From Nereocystis luetkeana (Eukaryota; Sar; Phaeophyceae; Laminariales; Laminariaceae), in contig JARUPZ010000023.1 in NCBI GenBank assembly GCA_031213475.1, positions 7,582,157-7,646,156 of the forward strand: a stretch of DNA of 64,000 bases, written 5' to 3'. Position 1 is the first letter of the stretch; each line of letters starts with the position of its first letter. The position numbers and the translations under genes were made by a program. The notes below the pieces were generated by a model, which did no database searches, was not told the origin of the DNA, and worked only from the letters and a program-made list of their open reading frames with translations. Below are positions 26,301 to 33,800 of the stretch, one piece after another.

Positions 26301-26449
26301 GTTGCTCTGCGAACGGAGACGTTCGAAATCCCTTCGCCGTTGCCATTTACGCCGACAGCAGTCCGCCGCCTGTCGTTGCAGCCTCCAGCCGCCATCCCAG
26401 CAACCACCGCCGCTCCCATCCGTACCGTAGGACTCGACATCACGTGCAT
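8130..26449 (-). CDS. GNAT-family N-acetyltransferase, 3 exons split by a 16.2 kb intron
   Basis: Exons on the minus strand are 26449-26191, 9973-9761 and 8326-8130, giving 222 aa. The GNAT fold transfers an acetyl group from acetyl-CoA to an amine; the substrate here cannot be told. Seen: the N-terminal strand and helix VSVRRATLSDA (44-54), FLVAEE (98-103), VVVGCVHVTW (111-120), the acetyl-CoA loop RYSGRGIG (143-150) in motif A, and the C-terminal WYKTQGYEMG (187-196) followed by PFP. The length suits a single GNAT domain after about 40 extra residues. Both junctions are phase 1 and keep the frame (CAA G/TG GCG; GCA G/AA AAA). Met1 and Met4 are both possible starts. The gene diverges from ThiD-ThiE. 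The join of exons 1 and 2 across 16 kb is inferred from phase and family continuity; a small extra exon, or two separate fragments, remains possible. Confidence 0.75.
9739..9760 (-). repeat. (GTT)n microsatellite at the GNAT intron 2 donor
   Basis: On the sense strand the intron reads GTGTTGTTG... for about 22 bases directly after the exon. Confidence 0.9.
9761..9973 (-). CDS. GNAT exon 2 (residues 88-157), acetyl-CoA binding core
   Basis: Carries FLVAEE, VVVGCVHVTW, HFGMLSV and the RYSGRGIG pyrophosphate loop. The acceptor is ...GGACAATAG at 9975-9974. The donor is GCAG/GTGTTG at 9760, directly followed by a (GTT)n microsatellite. It starts and ends in phase 1. Confidence 0.8.
10206..10302. 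mobile_element. MITE family B, copy 1
   Basis: Inverted arms around GGTCCCGATTTGGGG and CCCCAAAACGGGACC; ends resemble GTTAACCCTTTTAGAA. Confidence 0.7.
10420..10600 (-). repeat. Dispersed family D copy (inverted)
   Basis: Reverse complement of the blocks at 16466-16645: GAGCAGTGGGGATGCTGAACC, the G/C tract, and TGACCACGGTCTGTTCAG, then GCTGGAAAGTAAAAG. Confidence 0.6.
11890..12075 (-). repeat. Dispersed family H, copy 2 (inverted)
   Basis: Read on the minus strand it matches copies 1 and 3 (GACTCAGATCCCGGGTCAC, AGCAAGCTCCCCTCCCCTC, ATACGGTTTGTGCCTT). It faces copy 3 across the GAA microsatellite. Confidence 0.55.
12102..12180 (+). repeat. (GAA)n microsatellite
   Basis: About 79 bases of GAA with a few interruptions, between inverted copies of family H. 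Confidence 0.95.
12275..12530 (+). repeat. Dispersed family H, copy 3
   Basis: Same order of blocks as copy 1: GGGGTCACATAGCAGGC, CCTCCCCTCTCCCC, TACGGTTTGTG and CCGTCGAATCGCG. Confidence 0.5.
12546..12643. mobile_element. MITE family B, copy 2
   Basis: Begins GTTAACTTCTAGAACCGCAG and ends as the near-inverted TGCAGTTCTAAAAGGGTTAAC; arms meet through TCCCGATTTGGGGACAA and TTGTCCCCCAAAATGAG. The clearest copy of this family. Confidence 0.8.
13789..13903. mobile_element. Hairpin MITE family A, copy 1
   Basis: Ends TATTACGGGGGTCATAG and ACTATGGTCCCCCGTAATA. Interior AAATATTGTTA...AAATATATAGG as in other copies. Confidence 0.8.
14378..14683 (-). pseudogene. LINE (non-LTR retrotransposon) ORF, C-terminal fragment
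   Basis: The minus-strand frame gives RRRLLFAGFVTRVGEERLPK, then FGEMVGGKGYSGGQK, DLKEFGIKLEGWHEAAQ and WFRRVEEGAEVF. This is the typical tail after the RT domain in many LINE ORF2-like proteins (RLRWxGHVxRM...RLPKxxLxGE...GRPxxRW...DLKxxGI...W...AxDRxxWR). There is no RT or endonuclease domain beside it, so it is a relic. A TACCAGGTA unit sits inside its 5' part. Confidence 0.7.
14724..14832. mobile_element. Hairpin MITE family A, copy 2
   Basis: Ends TATTACGGGGGATCATAG and ACTATGGTCCCCCGTTATA; interior in the opposite orientation (ATATATTTAAGCATTTTTA). Confidence 0.8.
16466..16645 (+). repeat. Dispersed family D copy
   Basis: Starts CATCATCACTTTTACTTTCC, passes GGTGGTCACAGGTGTCGTCC, a C run and CAGCATTCCCACTGCTCGTC. 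About 90% like 24483-24656 by eye. Confidence 0.75.
17734..17970 (+). pseudogene. Possible reverse-transcriptase scrap (AFADDL)
   Basis: One frame has GGMAMAFADDLSLPLE, like the catalytic FADD box of non-LTR reverse transcriptases, followed by SSFHSVSSTL. No other RT motif is nearby. A second GG..MAFADD scrap occurs on the minus strand near 54700, which makes chance a little less likely. Confidence 0.3.
18343..18590 (+). repeat. Dispersed family E, copy 1
   Basis: TTCTGAATGACGGGGCTCCT, AAATCGTCGGAA, CTTGTTTCGAAAAA, GGATGGAGCTCCT and GAGGAGCCTCAGAA are shared with 22578-22815. Confidence 0.75.
18747..19092 (+). repeat. Two direct ~65 bp repeats with an internal hairpin
   Basis: The block TATAAGGATTACCCT...GGGTAATCGATCGATTTTTTA...CTATAGCTCAGCAGATA occurs at 18750-18817 and again at 19021-19083. 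GATTACCC and GGGTAATC form a short stem. Confidence 0.75.
19466..20432 (+). mobile_element. Element C, copy 1 (~0.97 kb)
   Basis: Nearly the same sequence as 31751-32700. Ends are inverted: AGGGCTGGGCCCTGGTCC at the left and CCAGGGCCCAACCCT at the right. No transposase frame is recognisable; a Pro/Ala-rich frame kept in both copies changes at replacement sites. Copy 1 has a small extra insert with TACCAGGGTA near 19937. Confidence 0.75.
20598..20645 (+). repeat. (CTA/CTG)n microsatellite
   Basis: About 48 bases of CTACTACTACTGCTA type. Confidence 0.9.
22205..22300 (-). repeat. Repeat block with interstitial telomere-like GGGTTAGGGTT
   Basis: GGGTAAGGGTTAGGGTTGG is followed by TCTACGCCCGTACCTTGATC, which reappears inverted at 41605-41660 next to CCCTAACCCTAACCC. 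Confidence 0.65.
22578..22815 (+). repeat. Dispersed family E, copy 2
   Basis: Starts GATAGAGGTAGC and ends GGTGAGCCTCTAC, near-inverted ends; interior as in copy 1. Confidence 0.75.
23145..23395. mobile_element. ~250 bp MITE family G with ~40 bp inverted ends
   Basis: The left end GGGTTATTCTTATCGGAGAG and the inverted right end GGTTCATTCTTAGCGGAGAG match at most positions, and both run on into T-rich sequence. Confidence 0.65.
23808..23917. mobile_element. Hairpin MITE family A, copy 3
   Basis: TACTACGGGGGGCCATAG ... CCCCCCGTAATAG with the standard interior AAATATATAGGTTTTTATGT. Confidence 0.8.
24480..24656 (+). repeat. Dispersed family D copy
   Basis: Same blocks as 16466-16645 (ATCATCACTTTTACTTTCCA, GGTCACATGTGTCGTCCC, CAGCATTCCCACTGCTCGTC). 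Confidence 0.75.
26191..26449 (-). CDS. GNAT exon 1 (residues 1-86 plus 1 nt)
   Basis: Encodes a 40-residue Ala/Gly-rich leader and then the first strand and helix of the GNAT fold (VSVRRATLSDA). It ends CAA G before a GTGCGC donor, phase 1. The leader (MHVMSSPTVRMGAAVVAGMA) is mildly hydrophobic; I do not assign it a targeting role. Confidence 0.68.
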
Positions 26450-26705
26450 GTGCGGTATCCCTACGTTCGCTGTGACGGAGATCCCCTGCGCGAATACTTG
26501 GGGATGTGGCGATCAAGCGAATCAATCTGGTATGATTTGAATGGGATCGTTCCCACCAGAGTCCAAATTCCAAATTCCAGCGGAAGGAGTTCCTCGAATT
26601 CAGACCGAAACGGCCATCCGGGGTTGCACTTGAGAAAGTTACTGACAAATTCTGTGCAGGCCCCGAGAGGCTGGAGGCTGTGCAAGGCAGGAGGCCGTAG
26701 GCAGC
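26450..26705. promoter_or_regulatory. Shared 256 bp spacer between divergent GNAT and ThiD-ThiE starts
   Basis: The two start codons face away from each other, so promoter and 5' leader sequence for both genes must lie here or overlap the first exons. No TATA box or known motif stands out. Unlike almost every other non-coding stretch here, it contains no recognisable repeat. Confidence 0.5.
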
Positions 26706-27006
26706 ATGTTTCTTTGGCAGGGGTTTGCTGTGCTCGTCGTGTCCAACTTGGTGCTGGAGCTGTCGGGTTTCGTGACCATCCCCTCAACGTTGAGAGCCGG
26801 TGGTAGAGCGATGAGCTCAGCGGCAGCGGTCGACACGGTCGACGCAACAACGGCAACCGATGCAACATCAGCAGTCGAGCCTACACCGCCCATCGTGTGG
26901 ACCATCGCGGGATCCGACTCCGGCGGTGGAGCAGGCATCCAGGCAGACCTGCACGCCATGCACGCCCTGGGTGTGCATGGCTGCAGCGTCATCACTGCCA
27001 TGACAG
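26706..27006 (+). CDS. thiDE: ThiD-ThiE exon 1: presequence and ThiD N-terminus
   Basis: Encodes residues 1-100 plus one base. The first ATG of the frame opens a hydrophobic leader with SG/F at 20-22, then the substrate-binding GSDSGGGAG. Donor G/GTATAT, phase 1. Confidence 0.93.
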
Positions 27007-30000
27007 GTATATAGTGGGTCGTTTTGAGACTGAAGGCTAGCAGCACATTCGAACTCTCCCACCAGTGTACGTCGTATCATATGTATGACTAGTGTTGTAA
27101 TCACGACATGAGGCAGTCTGCGCGTCTGCGCCTCGTGTGTACTTGTGCCTCTTTCGTCTTTCGACTTTTGCTCGTACGCACCAAAAGTACACCGTCCTAT
27201 TGGCGCGTTGGGCGTGTGCGTGCTTCTACGAGTACAGACGACAGGTACACGTATGTACCTGGTACCACGTACCGGGTATACCGGGTATATCGGTATGGTC
27301 TTAAAATATACCAGTACCAGGTACCTGGTACCAGTTAGAGGGTTTTAGCCAAAAATCAGGTATACTTTGCCACTTTTTCCACACCTCGGACAGATCAGCT
27401 CACGGTAGCTCTAGCTAGCTCTCTAAAAGAGCTAGTTCACCTGTGAGCTGCGTGAGCTACATGAGCTGCGCATGTTTGCCTGGCTTGAGCTATAGGAGGG
27501 TAACTCATCTGCACATGTTTTCAAAGCTTGAGCTATGAGGGATACTGTGGCTCATCTGCACATGTATGTCCAGCGTGAGCTATAGAAGCTACATGAGCTA
27601 GCTCATCTACCCCCGAGATGAGCTGTAAGAGCTACATGAGCTACACATGTTTCCCCTGGTTTGAGCTATAGGCTGTAGCTCATCCGCACATGTTTTCAAA
27701 GCTTGAGCTATAGGGGATAGATGAGCTAGCTTATGAACTGTATAAGTGACCAATGCAAGTACGCAGAATAGATGCGAGCCATACGTGAGATACCTGAGCT
27801 ACGCATGTTCTCCTGGCTTGAGCTACCTGGTATGGTTTTAGCTCATCAGCACATGTTTTGAAGGCTTGAGCTTAGAGGATAGCCCATCTACACACATTTT
27901 CCCAGGCTGAGCTATAGGAGCTACATGAGCTACTGTAGCTCTTCTATCCCCGTGATGAGCTATAGGAGCTACATGAGCCACACATGTTTCCCCTGGCTTA
28001 AATAGGCGGTAGCTCATCTGCACATGTTTTCAAAGCTTGAGCTACAGAGGATTGCTCATCTACACACATTTGCCCAGGTTGAGCTTTGGGAGCTATATGA
28101 GCTACTGTAGATCATCTGCCCCCAAGATGAGCTATCGGAGCTACATGAGCTACAACATGTTTCCCCCGGCTTGAGCTATAGGCGGTGGCTCATCTGCACA
28201 TGTTTTCGAAGCTTGAGCTATACAGGATGGATGAGCTAGCTCATGAGCTGTCCGGGGTGTGCTGTGTGCTGACTCTGTCTAGCTTTCAACTGATTTTGGC
28301 CAATTTTGAACCAATCAGAGAGGCCATACGTACATTGTTTTCCCTCTGCGTATGCTGTATGCGTCTGCGGTCCCTCGGTTGCACAATTCTTGTGTCGTAC
28401 CAGGTATTAAACTCTGTACAGTACTCGTACGTACGTATTAGGTACGCACTTAATGCATACCTGGTACCTGGTACATACGTACGCTCTGTGCTTTTGTGTA
28501 CCAGGTACGTATTTATGCATACATGCGTGTGGTGGTTCACTTTTTGTTCTGTTGGGTGTACCCAAAAGATAAAGATGTCAGAAGACAGCATGTTCACCTC
28601 TTGAGACAGCCACTTTGCCTCGACATGTCTCGACTGACACCAAACTAATACCTGGTAAGTTTTAGTGGGGAACACTCGGCCCTACCAGTGCACCCTTGAC
28701 AGGGCACGTTTTGCCTTGCTTGACATGTCTCCTGACATATTTGGTGTCCAATGTAAGTCAGTTGTTTTGATGTATACTCGTACTATGTTTTTCTATGGCC
28801 TATATACCCTAAAGAAAACAAAACAATTCAGATTTGGAGGCCACATGCTATGTTCAGGCGCAGTTTTTTTTTCATGGATTTTGATGGACAAAATGCCGCT
28901 CGTGGCGCGCGTTGTTTACTTGGTTTTAGTATGTAACTGGTTTCGGCTCAAAACTGGCCAGGTATACCTAACATACCTGATTTTGGCCACAGCCCTTTTT
29001 TATACCTGGTATATACAATCGCCAGAGTCTCGCCCGTCGCCTTGCTTTCCCCTTGTGAGCGTCCTGGTCAGCCCATGGTCATCGCGCGTGGCTCCTGCCG
29101 CAGGCGAGTCCTGTGGCGTCCGTCCACACATGCCCCATCGCGTGCTCCCATGTCATCTCATGTATCCCCATACCCCGCCGTGAGCCTCCTGGCATGTAGC
29201 CCAACACCCCCGGCACCAATCACTGCAAGCCCATCTCGCAATTTGTGCCCGTTCGGTCGGGCCGTTTGGGTGCTTCTCAAAGTTTTGTTCCCCCTCCTAA
29301 AAACACGGACAGGGTGGGAACGCTTGGAATCTGTTCACTTTGAAACAAATACACCAATCAGCAGCATTTCTGACGGACATAGCATTCCACATCCGACAGT
29401 TCCAATACTCTGTAGAGGAAGTTAACCCTTCTTCTGTAGTACTGCAGTCCCGTTTTGGGTACAAACTATTGATACTCAACTTCTCTCTACGGAGTTTGTC
29501 CCCAAAACGGGACTGCAGTACTCAAAAGAGTTCAGACACACCCATATCACCAGGTCATAATGTGTCGCTCTCGGATGACACGTGTCCACCACTATTAATA
29601 TCAATACTTGGATTATTGTACGAGTAATTTTTTTTGAATGTATGTTCAACATGCTGTTTGAAGTTCAGCAGTATGATTCGTACCTATTTTTTATTATTTT
29701 CTGTCGATTCCGTTTTGTGTAGTCGGCGGAGGACTGGCTGGATTGTGTGTGTTTTGCTTTTCGAATTCAGTACGTTCGGCATTACGTTGATCGGCATATA
29801 CCGGTAAATCGCCCTTGTTTGCAATGTGTGCCTCGTCGTTAGTGACCACCGAGCTTCTGTCATGCCCCGTACGGTAAGTATCTCGAAGGCATCAAGAATG
29901 AGCACGGACACTCACTGGGTGTGCTGGATGTCGATTGGTCACGGTTTAATGTGAAGAAAACACACAAACATTTCCCCCCCCCCCATATAGGTTGGGTTGG

Positions 30001-30866
30001 CGTCGGTTGGCAACGACACTGTAAAACATGACGCTCGCTACGTGAGCTAGACAACCAGGGTACCGTTTTTTTTTTTTTGGCGGTCACGCACAGCTGGTCG
30101 TCGAGTTAGATAATCTGTGCGAGGTAAAGAACCTTTACTCCTCATGAGGGAATTGATGATACAGTATTCATGGTAGGGCGCCCAAGAGGCAGTTACATAG
30201 TACTCCCATTGCTGTCTCTGGAAGTGGCTGCACCGGAAATTAAATTAACTCATTGAAGCTGTCATCCATATGCAAGTCCGCGTCACAAGCGGTTCTTGGT
30301 AGGGTGCAGCTCACCCTTCATGCGACTCGCCGGACACCTCACGGCGCTTCGCGCTTGGTGCAAGCAATTTCTGGTCGGTGAAGACCCGACATGCTCCGTC
30401 CCGGCATTGTAGGGATGCGAGGGTCTATGGTCATCCGACTACGGCCATGCTTGAGATCGAGGTCATCTCTCCTATCGAGTACACCCCCCCCCCCCTCGCC
30501 CTTCTTCACGCACGACCCCTCCCCCCCCCCCCTCCTGCCCCGCTCCTCCCTTCCTCCCTCCCTGCCCCCTAGCACATCAACACCACCAGCATCAATCCCT
30601 TTATATTAACATACCATGTATGTGTGAACACTTGTACAACTTATTTAATACCTGGTAGTGTTAATAGGTGCGAATACTGCTGCTGTAAGTAGAGTATAGT
30701 CACCGACCGGAGCGCACCGCGCAACCCCCAAACCCCTAATCTGGGCACAGCATACTATGGGATACGAGTGCAGCAGCATACGAGCCGCCGAGATGCCCCC
30801 GAGCTTCCCAGAGGTGTCCGCAGTCAGCATTCGCCAAATTACTCGTACCGTACATAGCATTCACCC

Positions 30867-30898
<32 letters not shown>

Positions 30899-33800
30899 CC
30901 CATATATATATTATATGTATATATTTCTAAGTCGCTCGCCGTAACCTCACCAGCTCTCGAAACGTGCGCTGCGTGCCCCGCTTGTTTTTGTTTTTCCCTC
31001 GGCAATTGCCTGCTGCGTGCATATCATGTACCGCTTTCCGAACCCTGGTGCGGGGCACCAGCTCAGAACAGCCACTCCGTGACCCATGTGGAATACGCGT
31101 CTGTGGAGATGATCCGGGCGACGGTGGCGGCTCTCGAGTCTGACCTCCCGCCGGCCGCGGTGAAGCTGGGCATGATGGGAACGGACGCCGTGGTTTCTGT
31201 GGTGGGGGAGTTTTTGGACGGCTATGAGGGCAAGGTGGTGTGCGACCCTGTCATGATCTCCACCAGGTGGGCTCCGCATGTCGGTAGGTACTACTGTACG
31301 TAGGCATACCAGTATCGTATATATGCAATACAGTATGCCTTTGTACTAGAGAGCGAGAAGCAGGAAGAATGGCCCATGCCGGATTTCTTCTCAGGGAAAT
31401 GGGTGCGTTCTATCATGCTGTAACTGCAGCACTACGATTCCCATAAATTATTTTTATTTTCCTGCGTGTTCCAGCCTGTCTCTATTGGTACTGGTCATCT
31501 TCTGATCCGTGCTAAGATAGAGGTAGCGTTTTTGGGCCAAAATCGTTTCTGGCAGACGGGGCGGAGCTCCTTAAGTGGGAGAACTATCCGATTTTTCGTC
31601 TCCCCGAATTTCAAAACACTAAAAAATCCCCCGCAATATTCTGTGTTTTTTTCTGTTTTTTACTTGTGTTGTCTGCGACATTTGTTTCGTAAAAACACGT
31701 TTTTTTGTTTCTTTCGTTTCGCAAGAATGGCATTCATGTTTTGCTATTAATAGGGCTGGGCCCTGGTCCGGTATGTACTGCCAGTATTACTGTACTGGCT
31801 GAGGGGGCTGCCAGGGCGCCAGTACTTTGACTATTTACGTACGTCCTACAATAACGCCTCATTAAACAGCGGAAACCCCCAAAAAAATCACAGCGTAAAG
31901 AGCAAAGAGGGTCCGCGGAACAGCTAGAGAGAGGAGGCGGGAAGACAGGGAGGGAGACCGTGAGAACGATGGACGAAGCCGCCTCAACCACTGATGGCTT
32001 GGGCTGTGTGGATCCTGACGGTGCACCCGGAGCCGAGCCCTTGGTGAAGTCGAGCCCCGTCACCGCTGCTGCTGCGGCTGCTGCTGCTGCTGGTGTGGAG
32101 GTTGTGTCGGCTCCCAATCGAGAAGGGAGTCGGGATCGACTGAAGCAGCCACAGCGGGAGGCGAAGCACACAAGGCTTAAGGCATGGCGAAGGAGAATCT
32201 TGAGTAGACATAATGTTTGGAACAATATGAATGGATATGTACGTGAATATTTACGTTTCTGGGGGCGCGATTTCGCGAACTGTAGCGATTCGGTATCGCT
32301 GTTCAAACATATCTTCGAAGCCGTGTCCCACCATTTTCGGTACCTAGGCTGCGTGCTGCAGTGTGCCGTATTTCCCCACACCCCTGTCCATCATGCGCTT
32401 CGCTCGCTTTTTTTGCTCTTTTTTTAATCTATTTCTTGGTCAATCTGCCACCAAATTGCATTTGAAATGGTCCAAAAACGACGTATTTTTCAGCTCTAAT
32501 GAAGCCAAAACGCGCCAAAACGTTCCAACGGCAGGGCGCCTCCAGCGGGGCCCTCCGAGGGCGCCTCCGGCGGGGCCCCCTCACCAGCCGGGGGGGGGCA
32601 GGGGTCGCGGCGAAACCGCGACCACCAGTGCACTTTTCGGGTCCAGTGTACTGGCATATGACGCAGCCAGTACATACTGTACTGCCTAGAGCTACCAGTC
32701 CCTATGTTTTGCAGTGGTCAATAGTATTCGTTGGACTTACGCCCCAAGTCATGGGCTTGCTCGTCTTGTTGTACTTCGTACATGATTCGTCAGATTTTTA
32801 GGTGAGATAGAGAGCTCCTATACCACAATCAAGCGAGGAGCCTCGGAAAATGTGGGAGCTTTGTTTTCCTTCGCGCACATAGCATGCGCCTTATTAGCGT
32901 AAGAGCTGTCCCGTACCGTTCACCTGGTGTGCTTGGTATGATGTACTACTGTTCACGAGTAGTTCTGCGGTCTGCCACTGATACACACGTAACCTGTGCT
33001 CGTACCTTGTATACCCGGGTTGTTCTTATGTGATGCGCACGTTCGCCGAGCCAGCTGCTAGAAAAATAATAATTAAAAAAAACAAGCAAATCACTGTCAT
33101 TACGCGCGGTGGGACCGCAGTCTTGCCCCGAAAAGAAGACTTAGGGTGTGAACAGACTGAATGCGGAAGTCGGCGAATGCGGAAATCGGACGGTTCGATG
33201 CACCCGATGAGGCCGTTCGACTGCTCCCCAACACCGTAGCGTGTCATGGGTCACTGGGGCTCTGGGCTCGGTCGGCGATGGTCGGCGGTGTCGAGCGAAA
33301 CGCCGGCCTCTTCACCTCGCGGTCGGCTATCCTCGCCGGCGAACATCGCAAGCAGCCAGGCAGCCCGCTGGCCCCTACAACAATGCCACCGTCCCGTCAA
33401 TGCCCCGCCCTTACCCCCTTTCTACCAGTGCAGAAAACACTTGCACACTTATTCTAAGTCGCTTGTCCCTGGAACGTGGGTTTCAGTTGTAAAAGGGTTA
33501 CCTCGAGGTGAAACATGACCCCTTCCCCCCCCGCCCACTCCACTCCACTTACACCAAAAAGGCCCTTGCTGACACCCCTGCATCGCCTGCATCGCTTGCG
33601 ACAGTGGGTCCCGATTGATGGCCGAAGGCGCGCAAGCTCGAATGGTGGAGCGCATCTTTCCCCGAGCAACGATGATCACGCCCAATCTCGTAGAAGCGGA
33701 GGCCTTGGTCGGACGGCCCCTGCGGACACCCCGCGATGTAGAGGCCGGCGCGGCGGAGCTCTTTGCGACTTCGGGCGCCCGTGGCGTTCTGATCAAGGGC

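Larger units (their letters stand above)
27007..31061 (+). other. ThiD-ThiE intron 1, 4055 bp
   Basis: GTATAT...CACCAG. Holds the AGCT-rich minisatellite, a family B MITE, a full-length poly(C) element and a (TA)n run. No alternative exon recognised. Confidence 0.85.
31267..33604 (+). other. ThiD-ThiE intron 2, 2338 bp, with nested elements
   Basis: GTGGGC...CGACAG. Contains element C copy 2 lodged inside a family E element (see those entries); the final 0.7 kb shows no known repeat. Confidence 0.85.

Noticed and set aside
26178-26806. Long plus-strand frames upstream of ThiD-ThiE
   Set aside because: They are antisense to GNAT exon 1 and its spacer and have no family similarity.
31734-32427. 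215-aa and 155-aa frames in element C as transposase
   Set aside because: Low-complexity Ala/Ser-rich, no catalytic motif, and the other copy is broken by an insertion.
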